From an uncultured Planctomycetales bacterium (GTDB lineage: Bacteria; Planctomycetota; Planctomycetia; Pirellulales; S012-138): a stretch of DNA of 14,758 nt. The stretch spans positions 1-14,758 of the forward strand of contig CALJLD010000015.1 in NCBI GenBank assembly GCA_937982665.1, in the 5' to 3' direction. Positions 1-7,390 of this stretch are shown here, in pieces. The position numbers were made by a program, and so were the translations under genes. Under the pieces are notes generated by a model. It saw nothing but the letters and a program-made list of their open reading frames with translations, ran no database searches and was not told the origin of the DNA. Within the stretch, counting starts at the first letter, position 1. The number at the start of each line of letters is the position of its first letter.

Positions 1-474
1 GAAGCCCTGCGCGTTGAAGAAGACGCTGGTCGTCGCTGGTATCCGGTGATTGACTTCAGCCGCTGCACAAATTGCATGGAGTGTTTGGACTTCTGCCTGT
101 TTGGTGTGTACGGCGTGGACCGAGTTGACACCATCTTGGTAGAGCAGCCGGACAACTGCCGCAAGGGTTGCCCCGCCTGCAGCCGCGTGTGTCCGGAAAA
201 CGCAATCATCTTCCCGCAGCACAAGACACCGGCGATTGCCGGGGCGGCTGAAGCCGGCGGAGCGGCAGCGTTCAAGATCGATCTCTCCAAGCTGTTTGGA
301 GCGCCCGAAGGCTTGGATGCGGCTGTGCAAGAGCGAGACGCGGAACTCGTCGCTGCCGGCCGTGACGCTGTTGGGATGTCTGTGGGAATCCCCAAACGCC
401 AGGAAGGCAAACCAGACGCGCCCAAGGACAAGCTCGACAACCTGATGGATGAGTTGGACGACTTGGACTTATAG
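1..474 (+). CDS. 4Fe-4S dicluster ferredoxin-type protein, C-terminal part (5' end outside window)
   Basis: The reading frame is open to the first base, so the start lies upstream; the GTG at 46 is an internal valine. The visible 157 residues carry two cysteine sets near the left edge: CTNCMECLDFC (Cys 22, 25, 28, 32 of the visible part) and CRKGCPACSRVCP (Cys 53, 57, 60, 64). These are typical of proteins that bind two [4Fe-4S] clusters and move electrons. The second set has three residues instead of two between its first two cysteines. After the clusters comes an alanine/glycine-rich linker, then a charged tail ending in an acidic Asp/Glu/Leu run. No signal peptide or membrane segment is visible, so the visible part is probably cytoplasmic. 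The redox partner and the missing N-terminal domain cannot be judged. A hairpin terminator follows directly, so this is the last gene of its transcript. Confidence 0.85.
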   Translation, partial: EALRVEEDAGRRWYPVIDFSRCTNCMECLDFCLFGVYGVDRVDTILVEQPDNCRKGCPACSRVCPENAIIFPQHKTPAIAGAAEAGGAAAFKIDLSKLFGAPEGLDAAVQERDAELVAAGRDAVGMSVGIPKRQEGKPDAPKDKLDNLMDELDDLDL

Positions 475-487
475 CAGAGCATCGTCG

Positions 488-511
488 AGCTGTCTTGAAG
501 ACAGTTGTTTT
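488..511 (+). terminator. Candidate intrinsic terminator after the ferredoxin-type gene
   Basis: An inverted repeat CTGTCT / AGACAG (490-495 and 499-504) has a three-base loop TGA. The stem extends by a G-T and an A-T pair to 8 bp and is followed by the T-rich run TTGTTTT. It sits 13 bases after the TAG of the plus-strand gene and ends on the stop codon of the converging minus-strand gene. On the minus strand no T-run follows the stem, so it should act mainly for the plus strand. Confidence 0.7.
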
Positions 512-1986
512 CAACGCCGCCCATCATCGGCAAACTCATAAACCACTTCGCCGTGGACGTCATGGAAGCGGAAGACAATTTTGGGCGTTTCCGCTTCCCG
601 CGATACGGCAACACTCAGGAAACCGCCTTTGACGCGGTGGAACGGTTGATACTCCGGGTCACGGCCGGGTGAGCCGCCGGCATGTTGATCGCTGGCCGCA
701 CCGCAGGAGAACTCGCGGACGCCTGTGGCCGGATCAACCGACATGTATTGCCAATGCCGATCGCCACAACAGATGTAGAAATTCTCCAAGCCGCCAGCCC
801 AGTTGCGGATGAGATCGCCTTCAAACTTATAGCCGGAGTTGGCGTGGTTATCGTTCTTGTTCTCGCGGTCCGGGCCAACGATTGGCGTCGGGCTGACCAA
901 CACGCGAAAGGCCGCGTCCGACTCTTCCACAGATTTCTGCAGCCAGGCGAGCTGCTCTTTGCCCAGGATGGTCTTCTCGGGGCCATCCGCCATGTTGTTG
1001 GGAGTACGGAAGTCGCGTCCTTCGATCAGCCAGACTTGTAGCCCTTGCCCCCAGCGAAACGTGCGAAAAGTCTTCTCGCCCATGGGAACTTGCTCGCGGA
1101 ATGTCTTAAGACCTTGCTCCCAGGTGAACGGGGACATCCACCGGGCACGTTGACTTGGCCAGGCGTCATTGGCTCGCGTGTCGTGATCGTCCTTTTCCCA
1201 GTACGCGGGATGGTTGCGGAAGAACTCCACCATCCGCGGCAGTGAGAACATGCGCTGCCAATGGTAGCGGGCCAGTTCCAAGGTTCGCGCGCGGGGCTTT
1301 TCGTTGTCGTAATAGACGTTGTCACCAGCAGGCACAAAGAAGTCCAAGTGCAACTCGGCCATAGCAGGATAGATGTGAAAGCCGTCCGCGTGATCGAGAT
1401 CTTTGTACATCTGGCAAGTGATCACGCCAAAACGGATATCCTGCCAAACGTTCGGCGCCGGCGCTGTGGTGAATGATCCCGCGAACGAGCGGGTGGGCCG
1501 GTCTTCCGCGCCAGTTGCGGCTCTCGCTTCGACACGTACGTAATACTTCGTCGCTGGGGAGAGCTCAGGCAATTCAAATTGGTGAGCGAAATCGGTAGCT
1601 TCATCAACTGAATGCCAGGCGGTGTGCTGCGCGTTGGACCAGTCCTCGTAAGTTGTCCAAACCAGGCGCAGTTGACCGGAAACTCCCTCGACGGACCCTT
1701 CCAGCTGATTGGCATCAATCTCTTCGGTGTACTCTGGCGTGCGAGGGCCCGGATTGCCGACAGCAGGTTCGCCATCATTATTGCGTTCTGCGTGGGCCGT
1801 GCAGCGACTCCAAATGATGGCGGAGTTGGGCGTGACTTCACCAATCTTGATTCCCATCGCCAGATAGGGCGCAGACGAATCTTGTGGCTTGTTGATCGTT
1901 TGATCTGATGGAGTTGCCGTGACAGCAGCGGAAAGGACCAGCGCAAGGCCGAAGCAAGAAAGCCCAAGTCGTGGCAGAGCGCGCAT
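511..1986 (-). CDS. Exported PhoD-like metallophosphoesterase
   Basis: The 491-residue product has a signal peptide (about residues 1-24, cleavage near VTA-TP), so it should act outside the cytoplasmic membrane. Residues about 44-175 look like the N-terminal beta-sandwich of PhoD-type enzymes (IGEVTPNSAIIWSRC, and later LSPATKYYVRVEA). The metallophosphatase domain follows, with PAGDNVYYD (219-227), WEKDDHDTRAND (263-274), GRDFR (323-327) and CGDRHWQY (407-414). These match the metal-binding GD, W-DDHE and GD-H-W motifs of the family. PhoD enzymes hydrolyse phosphate mono- or diesters, usually with Ca/Fe; the actual substrate here is unknown. The start is supported by GAGG (1993-1996) six bases upstream. 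The upstream CBS gene is on the same strand but about 100 bp away with a hairpin between, so co-transcription is doubtful. Confidence 0.85.
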   Translation of the reverse strand: MRALPRLGLSCFGLALVLSAAVTATPSDQTINKPQDSSAPYLAMGIKIGEVTPNSAIIWSRCTAHAERNNDGEPAVGNPGPRTPEYTEEIDANQLEGSVEGVSGQLRLVWTTYEDWSNAQHTAWHSVDEATDFAHQFELPELSPATKYYVRVEARAATGAEDRPTRSFAGSFTTAPAPNVWQDIRFGVITCQMYKDLDHADGFHIYPAMAELHLDFFVPAGDNVYYDNEKPRARTLELARYHWQRMFSLPRMVEFFRNHPAYWEKDDHDTRANDAWPSQRARWMSPFTWEQGLKTFREQVPMGEKTFRTFRWGQGLQVWLIEGRDFRTPNNMADGPEKTILGKEQLAWLQKSVEESDAAFRVLVSPTPIVGPDRENKNDNHANSGYKFEGDLIRNWAGGLENFYICCGDRHWQYMSVDPATGVREFSCGAASDQHAGGSPGRDPEYQPFHRVKGGFLSVAVSREAETPKIVFRFHDVHGEVVYEFADDGRR

Positions 1987-2047
1987 CGCGAACCTCGAAG
2001 AAAATCAATGGAGCAAGCCAACAGCTTGGGCACTCTAAGCTGCGAAA

Positions 2048-2069
2048 GTGGCAAAAGCAAATCTGCCAC
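2048..2069 (-). terminator. Possible weak terminator hairpin after the CBS-domain gene
   Basis: Read on the minus strand, 16 bases after the CBS gene's stop codon, GTGGCA and TGCCAC form a perfect 6-bp stem around a 10-base loop, followed by TTT. The T-run is short and the loop long. It could equally be part of the leader or operator region of the downstream PhoD-like gene. Confidence 0.35.
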
Positions 2070-2084
2070 ACTCGGTCCACAGAA

Positions 2085-2699
2085 TTAAGATCGCAGTTCG
2101 TCCCGAACCGCGGCTTCAGCGCGGGCGATGGTTGCTTCAGGGCTTGGCTCTTCCTGCTGTTGCAAGAGTGTCAGCTGATCCGCAATGCCTTCCATCACGG
2201 GCAGCAGGCAATTCAGGCCCAGCATTACATCGGTCAATGTGACCAGGCCCAACAAACGGTCTTGCTCCTGCTCGTCCACAACCGGCAAACACGAAATCCG
2301 GCAACTCACCATGGCGGCCGCGGCTTGCATCATGCTGGTTGACGGATGAACGAAGCGGGTGCGCGTGTTCATGAATTCCTCCGCCTTCTCCTGATCACGC
2401 GTGGCAACGTCGCGGTCGCTGATAACGCCGCGCAAGCGTTCAACCCCTTCGGCGTCTTGCTCGCACACCAACATGTGGCGAAAACCGCGTTCTTTCATGC
2501 AGCCACGGATGGCAGCAGCCGTGTCGGTCGGTCGCGCGTTGATCAAGTCCCGCGTCATGAAACGCTCGACCGGCAAGTCCTTCGTCAATTCACCAATCGA
2601 GGCATCTGCCAGCATGAGCGATGCCTCAAACGACTTCTCCGCCACGCGGCTGATCAACTCGTCCGGAAGTTGCTTCAACGAGTGTGCGGGAGCATTCAT
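2085..2699 (-). CDS. Tandem CBS-domain protein
   Basis: The 204-residue soluble protein has two CBS modules. The first is about residues 44-100 (VERFMTRDLINARPTDT through GVISDRDVA). The second is about 106-165 (FMNTRTRFVHPSTSM through LLGLVTLTDVM). Both end in the usual G-[IL]-[VI]-[ST]-x-x-D pattern. CBS pairs fold together into a Bateman module that typically senses adenine nucleotides or related ligands. No catalytic or DNA-binding domain is attached, only an N-terminal helical stretch (about 1-40) and a Glu/Ala-rich C-terminal helix (about 175-204). It is therefore likely a stand-alone regulatory or partner subunit, with an unknown target. No strong ribosome binding site is seen before the ATG. 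It is transcribed divergently from rsmD. Confidence 0.85.
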   Translation of the reverse strand: MNAPAHSLKQLPDELISRVAEKSFEASLMLADASIGELTKDLPVERFMTRDLINARPTDTAAAIRGCMKERGFRHMLVCEQDAEGVERLRGVISDRDVATRDQEKAEEFMNTRTRFVHPSTSMMQAAAAMVSCRISCLPVVDEQEQDRLLGLVTLTDVMLGLNCLLPVMEGIADQLTLLQQQEEPSPEATIARAEAAVRDELRS

Positions 2700-2858
2700 G
2701 GCAAGCGTTCTTTCGGCAGAGCGAGCGAAGGATCAATGATCAAGAATTGGTGACCGCTGAAATCTAGCACTTTGTGGCTCCAGGGAAGGCAGCAGCTGAC
2801 TTGCCAGGATGTTTTGCGGGTTCCTTTTGTGACGGTCAGTCCGTAAATTCGCACTCTC
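2700..2858. promoter_or_regulatory. Divergent intergenic region between the CBS gene and rsmD
   Basis: This stretch separates two divergent genes, so it must hold promoters for both or sit inside longer transcripts. I looked for -35/-10 pairs with 16-18 bp spacing on both strands and found none convincing, and neither start codon has a clear Shine-Dalgarno. The assignment rests on gene orientation only. Confidence 0.4.
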
Positions 2859-3524
2859 ATGGCACGACGCGAGAAACCCAAGCAGACCAAAGCCCGCACG
2901 GACAACCCGTTGCGGATCATCGGCGGCAAGTTTCGCCGCAGCATTCTCAAGTATTCCGGTGATCCGGCCACGCGACCGATGAAAGATCGCGTACGAGAAG
3001 CGGTCTTCAATCTGCTGGGCAAAGCCATTGAAGGGACTGTCGCGATTGATCTCTTTGCAGGCACCGGCGCCATCGGGCTCGAAGCCCTCAGCCGCGGCGC
3101 GGATTGCGCTGTGTTCTTTGAGCGCTCGCATGCAACTGCCCGCGTGCTGCAAGAGAACATCACAAGCCTGGCGGTTGATGATGTGTCGCAAGTTGTTGTT
3201 GCGGATACTCTGTTGTGGTTTCGCCGGCATCAACTGGAAGCAGCGGGGCTTGATCCAACTGGTGCGTCCTTTGCAGATGGCGAAGCGCAGCCGCGGTTGA
3301 CCATGGACAAACCATGGTGCGCGTTCTTTTCACCGCCGTGGTCTTTGTTCACTTCGCATGCTGAAGAAATGTTGTGGCTGGTCGAGAGTTTTGTGAGCTT
3401 CGCTCCGCGCGGGAGCCTGATTGTGGTTGAAGCGGACGAGAATTTTGATGTGGGTGCTCTGCCGCGCCATGATGAATGGGATGTGCGGCAGTACCTGCCT
3501 GCGGTGGTCGCCATTTGGGAATGA
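2859..3524 (+). CDS. rsmD: RsmD-family 16S rRNA (guanine-N2)-methyltransferase
   Basis: The family transfers a methyl group from S-adenosylmethionine to N2 of G966 (E. coli numbering) in 16S rRNA during 30S assembly. The 221-residue product shows the family order: a basic N-terminus; RIIGGKFRRS (19-28); TRPMKDRVREAVFNLL (38-53), matching the RPT-x-x-RE-x-FN-x-L block; the SAM-binding DLFAGTGAIGLEALSRGA (64-81); and FERS (87-90), where an acidic residue usually contacts the SAM ribose. The catalytic motif, usually DPPF/Y in RsmD, reads FSPPW here (157-161), so the first residue is serine. Between residues about 125 and 150 is an extra loop (AGLDPTGASFADGEAQP) compared with the shorter enterobacterial enzyme. 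The C-terminus keeps the late beta-strands. The ATG has no clear Shine-Dalgarno but gives the expected N-terminus. Confidence 0.88.
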   Translation: MARREKPKQTKARTDNPLRIIGGKFRRSILKYSGDPATRPMKDRVREAVFNLLGKAIEGTVAIDLFAGTGAIGLEALSRGADCAVFFERSHATARVLQENITSLAVDDVSQVVVADTLLWFRRHQLEAAGLDPTGASFADGEAQPRLTMDKPWCAFFSPPWSLFTSHAEEMLWLVESFVSFAPRGSLIVVEADENFDVGALPRHDEWDVRQYLPAVVAIWE

Positions 3525-3670
3525 GCCAACTGGTGGGCGACGACAGGCATTGAAGACAGTCGGCGAGGCAAACAGCAGCCCCAGCATCGCCGGGACAATG
3601 GCGATCTCAACTCTCAGAAACTACAATGGCTGCGGTGCGGTTTCTCGGTCGAGTTCTCCTCTTTGCGATT

Positions 3671-3674
3671 GGAG
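3671..3674 (+). promoter_or_regulatory. Shine-Dalgarno that favours the 3683 start
   Basis: GGAG lies eight bases before the ATG at 3683. The earlier in-frame ATG at 3626 has no comparable site. Starting at 3683 also gives a cleaner signal peptide, so this site decides the start of the amidohydrolase. Confidence 0.6.
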
Positions 3675-3682
3675 CCCTTGTG

Positions 3683-5440
3683 ATGATGCGATCACTGACA
3701 GGCTGTTTGATGTTTGCCGCTTGCCTGGCATTTTTGTCAGTCGATGTGCATGCGCAAGGCAATCAGGCGCAAGCCAGCGAAGCGATCCGGGTGACGGACG
3801 CCATTGCGGACATGATCATTGTCGGCGGCAAGGTGGTCACGGTGGACGAAGACCGGCCGACCGCTGAGGCGGTTGCGATTGCTGACGGAAAGATTCTTGC
3901 TGTTGGCAGCGAGGAAGAGATTCGCAAGCTGGCCGGCCCCAACGCAAAGACGATTGAGCTCAACGGTGAACTCGTGATGCCCGGCTTCATTGAATGCCAT
4001 GGACATTTCACCGGCGTCGGTCAGTCCATGATGATGCTGGACCTTCGCCAGGCCAAAACCTGGAACGACATTGTGCAGCAGGTGGCCGCTGCGGCCAAAG
4101 ACGCGGAGCCAGGCGAATGGATCGTTGGCCGCGGCTGGCACCAGGAGAAATGGGAAACGCCGCCTGAACCCAACGTAGAAGGCTACCCGGTTCACACGGC
4201 TTTGTCGCAAGCTTCGCCAGATAATCCCGTCGTGCTGACGCACGCGAGCGGCCACATGAGCTTCGCCAACGCGGCGGCCATGCGGATATCCAATGTCACG
4301 AAGGACACCCGCAATCCTGCCGGCGGCGAGATTATGCATGACGAGTCCGGCGAGCCCATCGGAGTGTTCCGGGAAACGGCCCAAAGTTTGATTCGGCGGC
4401 GCGGCGGTGAACGCATGACGGCCGAAGAGCAGCATGCGAATACCCTCAAAGCCATCGAGCTGGCGACCGAAGAATGCTTGCGAAAAGGCGTGACCAGCTT
4501 TCAAGACGCCGGCAGTCCGTTCTCAACGATCGACGTCTTCCGCGATCTAGCAGACGAAGGAAAGCTGCGACTGCGGCTTTGGGTGATGGTCCGTGACGGC
4601 AATGATCGGATGGCGAGAAACCTGGCCGATTACCGCACAATTGGAGCAGGCAACAACACTTTGACCGTTCGCGCAATCAAGCGCTCCATTGACGGCGCTC
4701 TAGGCCCGCACGGAGCCTGGTTGTTGCAGCCATATCAAGATTTGCCTATGAGCACTGGCTTGAACACAAGCTCAATCGAGTCGATTCAAGAAACCGCGCG
4801 GCTGGCGTTAGCGAATGACTATCAACTCTGCGTGCATGCGATCGGTGACCGTGCGAACCGCGAAACGCTCAACATCTTTGAAGAGGCGTTCTCAACGGTG
4901 AACAACGGATCGCAGTTGCGTTGGCGCGTCGAACATGCGCAGCATCTCAGCCTGGAAGACATTCCACGCTTCGCAGAGTTGGGTGTAATCGCCTCCATGC
5001 AGGGGATCCACTGCACCTCGGACGCCGTTTACGTCTTGGAGCGATTGGGCAATCGTCGCGCGGCCGAGGGAGCCTATGTCTGGCGGAAGCTGCTGGATTC
5101 AGGCGCTGTTGTCACCAACGGGACCGATGCCCCCGTTGAAGACGTTGATCCCATCGCTTCGTATTACGCAACAGTCTCGCGTCGGTTGGCGAGCGGCGTG
5201 ACGTTCTTCCCGGAACAAGCGATGACGCGAATGGAAGCCCTTAAGTCGTACACTCTGGATGCCGCATACTCCGCATTTGAAGAAGACATCAAAGGTTCGC
5301 TTACCCCGGGCAAGCTGGCGGATGTCGTCATACTCTCGAAAGACATTCTCACCTGCGCAGAGGAAGAAATCCGGGACGCCAAGGTGTTGTACACCATCGT
5401 TGGCGGCAGCGTGGAGTATCAAGCGAATGAGGAAAAATAG
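3683..5440 (+). CDS. Exported YtcJ-like amidohydrolase (amidohydrolase 3 family)
   Basis: The 585-residue product has a signal peptide (about 1-24: basic start, hydrophobic core, VHA-QG cleavage), so it is probably periplasmic. A TIM-barrel metal-dependent hydrolase follows. IIVGGKVVTVDED opens the small beta domain. MPGFIECHGHF carries the metal-binding H-x-H (His106, His108). HASGHMSFAN (187-196), a conserved Lys333 in RAIKRSIDGALG, His385 in CVHAIGDRA, His418 in WRVEHAQH and Asp482 in TNGTDAPVED complete the expected active-site set. LTPGKLADVVIL is the typical C-terminal return to the beta domain. The family cleaves C-N bonds in amides, N-formyl compounds or cyclic amides; the substrate cannot be predicted. 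An in-frame ATG at 3626 would add 19 hydrophobic residues but lacks a ribosome binding site. It lies about 160 bp after rsmD, and co-transcription is unclear. Confidence 0.85.
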   Translation: MMRSLTGCLMFAACLAFLSVDVHAQGNQAQASEAIRVTDAIADMIIVGGKVVTVDEDRPTAEAVAIADGKILAVGSEEEIRKLAGPNAKTIELNGELVMPGFIECHGHFTGVGQSMMMLDLRQAKTWNDIVQQVAAAAKDAEPGEWIVGRGWHQEKWETPPEPNVEGYPVHTALSQASPDNPVVLTHASGHMSFANAAAMRISNVTKDTRNPAGGEIMHDESGEPIGVFRETAQSLIRRRGGERMTAEEQHANTLKAIELATEECLRKGVTSFQDAGSPFSTIDVFRDLADEGKLRLRLWVMVRDGNDRMARNLADYRTIGAGNNTLTVRAIKRSIDGALGPHGAWLLQPYQDLPMSTGLNTSSIESIQETARLALANDYQLCVHAIGDRANRETLNIFEEAFSTVNNGSQLRWRVEHAQHLSLEDIPRFAELGVIASMQGIHCTSDAVYVLERLGNRRAAEGAYVWRKLLDSGAVVTNGTDAPVEDVDPIASYYATVSRRLASGVTFFPEQAMTRMEALKSYTLDAAYSAFEEDIKGSLTPGKLADVVILSKDILTCAEEEIRDAKVLYTIVGGSVEYQANEEK

Positions 5441-5487
5441 AGGAATAATCGCCAGGCGGAGGAATAGTTAGCCAAGACTGCACTCAC

Positions 5488-5492
5488 AAGGA
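5488..5492 (+). promoter_or_regulatory. Shine-Dalgarno that favours the 5501 start
   Basis: AAGGA lies eight bases before the ATG at 5501. It overlaps the in-frame ATG at 5492, which would then have no ribosome binding site of its own. The three extra residues of the longer form are therefore probably not translated. Confidence 0.55.
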
Positions 5493-5500
5493 TGCGCACC

Positions 5501-6418
5501 ATGTCCCAGCCACCGTACCAACCTCCGGGAGATCAATCGCCTAAGACTCCACCTCCGGTGAATCCTCCAGTGCCTCCGCCTGCGGGCCCTCCACCGGTGA
5601 CCGGTCAGCCCGTCACCGGGCAGCCAGTGGTTCCGACTGCCAACCCCTATGTCGCTCCGCAGCAATTGGGCGGTCGCGCCGAGATATTTTCCAATGTGAC
5701 CGGCAACTTCACGCAAGCGCGGACCGGCATTGGCATCGTCTATTACGGACTGAATGTTGTCGCACTTGGCATCTTCTGCATCGTTGGGATCATTGTCGCC
5801 AATCTGTTCGCGTTTCAAGGCCAGAAGGGAGGGGAAAACCTTATCTTCATTGGCGGTGCGATTACTCTGATCGGCATCGTGTTGATGTTCGTTGGCCCTT
5901 TCTTCTGCATGACCACGCCAAGGGAAAGTGGCACACGTCCATTCGCAATCCTTTCCGTCTTGTTATCGTGCGCCAGTATTCTGTTGTTGGCATTCGCTAT
6001 CATCAGCGCTGCTATTGGCGGCCTTAATTTCATGTCGGACAACCTGATTCTGCTCGGCTACTCGCCAATGCTCAGTTCACTCTTGGGCATGGCCGGTACG
6101 CTCTGCTTTGTTGCCTTTTTGGGCAAGTTGGCTGCTTACCTCGGCAGGCGTGGTCTTGTTTGGCTAGCGGTCGTCACTGGAGTCGCTTACTTGTATCTGG
6201 CCGTTATGCCGCTGGTTATCCTGGTCATCGGCATAGGCGTTGGCGCGAACATCGATCAGCCACAAGGCCCAATGCCTGGCGGCGAGGGAGTCTTTTCTGG
6301 CGTCATGATCTTCCTCTCTTGCGGCACGCCTGTTGCGGCATTGGTGGGGCTGTTGACCTACGTCAACCTGCTCCGCGCCTTGAAGAAGCACTTGGCCGCG
6401 CCGCAGTTTCAGGGGTAG
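5501..6418 (+). CDS. Six-helix membrane protein with proline-rich N-terminal tail, function unknown
   Basis: I do not recognise a named family. The 305-residue product begins with a roughly 55-residue low-complexity tail rich in Pro, Gln and Gly, including a short tandem TGQPV repeat (34-43). Six predicted membrane segments follow at about 77-104, 114-138, 146-174, 188-213, 218-249 and 263-291. The basic loops PRESGTR, GKLAAYLGRR and RALKKH fit a cytoplasmic side. There is no signal peptide, so the tail is probably cytoplasmic and could bind partner proteins. The next gene starts six bases after this stop and encodes a protein of the same topology with local sequence similarity. The two are therefore probably co-transcribed paralogs that may form a complex. 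No catalytic or ligand-binding motif is visible. Confidence 0.8.
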   Translation: MSQPPYQPPGDQSPKTPPPVNPPVPPPAGPPPVTGQPVTGQPVVPTANPYVAPQQLGGRAEIFSNVTGNFTQARTGIGIVYYGLNVVALGIFCIVGIIVANLFAFQGQKGGENLIFIGGAITLIGIVLMFVGPFFCMTTPRESGTRPFAILSVLLSCASILLLAFAIISAAIGGLNFMSDNLILLGYSPMLSSLLGMAGTLCFVAFLGKLAAYLGRRGLVWLAVVTGVAYLYLAVMPLVILVIGIGVGANIDQPQGPMPGGEGVFSGVMIFLSCGTPVAALVGLLTYVNLLRALKKHLAAPQFQG

Positions 6419-6424
6419 GCAACC

Positions 6425-7135
6425 ATGGCAACGAAGCGCTCTAGCAACTTTTCCGCGGTGCGGGGCGGTTTGGCGATGATCCGGTACGGATCCTTGATCA
6501 TCTTGGTTGGTTTGGCGATAGCCGTAGCGCTCTGGATGCTCCAACTGTCGCCCAATGTTGGGCTGATTACTATTCTCACTGGATATGTCTTCTGCATATG
6601 CGGTCTCATCCGTTGCCTGGGCGCTCCTGCGCAAAAGGGGCTGCGGTGCTGGATCGTCTTGGCGTTTGGCACATCGACTGCCGGATCGCTTGGGCTGGCG
6701 TTCATCATATTCCAGAAGATTTTGCTGGCGAATGCGTCCCCCTGGCTCATTATTCTGATCAGACCGGTCCCGGCTTTGTTGATTGCAATCTTGCTCTTGG
6801 GGCTGATGCTCTTCGCGATATTTCTGTGCAAGCTTGCTCTGGTAGTCGATCGTAAGGACATGATTGGATGGACAGTCGCCACAATTGCCGCTTTGACATC
6901 GGCCGCTGTCTTGCCTTCTCTTACACTGGCGATTGGGCCAACCGTCTTGTTGAACGTCGAATCAACGCAGAATCAAGCCGCACAGGTAACACAAATTGAT
7001 CCCAGAGAGTTTGGCGTTGGCCAGTTGATGCTGGTGATTGCCACTGCCGTCGGTGGATTCGTGTCACTTTTCTTTTTCGCATACACGACCAGTTCACTAC
7101 ATAGACATTTGGATCAATCACACTTCGAGTGTTGA
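6425..7135 (+). CDS. Six-helix membrane protein, likely paralog of the preceding gene
   Basis: The 236-residue product lacks the proline-rich tail but keeps six hydrophobic segments at about 18-39, 45-64, 73-100, 115-140, 146-178 and 197-221. It aligns by eye with its upstream neighbour in three places. FSAVRGGLAMIRYG matches FSNVTGNFTQARTG before helix 1. APAQKGLRCWIVL matches TPRESGTRPFAIL before helix 3. MLFAIFLCKLALVVDRK matches LCFVAFLGKLAAYLGRR around helix 4. This suggests an old tandem duplication. AGGGG overlaps the upstream stop codon, nine bases before this ATG, so translation is probably coupled. The loop between helices 5 and 6 (about 179-196) is polar and Gln-rich. The function is unknown and no enzymatic motif is seen. 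Confidence 0.8.
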   Translation: MATKRSSNFSAVRGGLAMIRYGSLIILVGLAIAVALWMLQLSPNVGLITILTGYVFCICGLIRCLGAPAQKGLRCWIVLAFGTSTAGSLGLAFIIFQKILLANASPWLIILIRPVPALLIAILLLGLMLFAIFLCKLALVVDRKDMIGWTVATIAALTSAAVLPSLTLAIGPTVLLNVESTQNQAAQVTQIDPREFGVGQLMLVIATAVGGFVSLFFFAYTTSSLHRHLDQSHFEC

Positions 7136-7390
7136 CTGCTTGCGTCCACGCCAAAGGGCTTGACTATGGCCTTCGCATCTCACAAAGATCCGCCGCGCAC
7201 GTATGTTGTCGCTCGCAATCGCGGCGTTGCATACAGCTCAGGAAATCCCACTGCTCGCGAAAACCCCAAACCAACAATATCCCCCGCCTGGAACTAGGGT
7301 CGCGTAGGCGATGAGTGACTGCCGGAATGATCGCTTTTGTTTTTGTTGGGTAATGCGAGACAAGTAGGGCAGCAGCGATTCCCAGCGGCA
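7136..7390. other. Intergenic region between converging genes
   Basis: This 255-bp stretch lies between the membrane-protein pair and the converging protease gene. It holds a possible short plus-strand gene (7166-7297). It also contains a weak inverted repeat, GTATG at 7201-7205 with CATAC at 7230-7234, enclosing a GC-rich segment. I found no convincing stem followed by a T-run for either flanking gene, no tRNA-like cloverleaf and no repeat array. Confidence 0.5.
7166..7297 (+). CDS. Possible small protein of 43 residues
   Basis: An ATG at 7166 is preceded by AAGGG (7154-7158) at seven bases' spacing and opens a 43-codon frame ending in TAG. It starts 30 bases after the stop of the second membrane protein on the same strand, so it could be the third gene of that operon. 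The product would be polar and basic, beginning MAFASHKDPPRTYVVARNRG, with no membrane segment, cysteine motif or signal peptide. I do not recognise it. Without comparative evidence it may be a chance frame; the ribosome binding site and spacing are the only support. Confidence 0.3.
   Translation: MAFASHKDPPRTYVVARNRGVAYSSGNPTARENPKPTISPAWN

Noticed and set aside
1422..2069. A 215-codon open frame on the minus strand
   Set aside because: It overlaps the N-terminal half of the PhoD-like gene in another frame on the same strand. Its translation is Arg/Ser-rich without domains, whereas the overlapped frame has a signal peptide and clear motifs.
3737..4504. A 255-codon minus-strand frame opposite the amidohydrolase
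   Set aside because: It covers the metal-binding motifs of the amidohydrolase on the other strand; it is His/Arg-rich with no domain signature.
7201..7234. Inverted repeat GTATG/CATAC as a terminator or structured RNA
   Set aside because: Only five outer pairs are solid; the inner part pairs poorly and no T-run follows. It also lies within the possible 43-codon gene.
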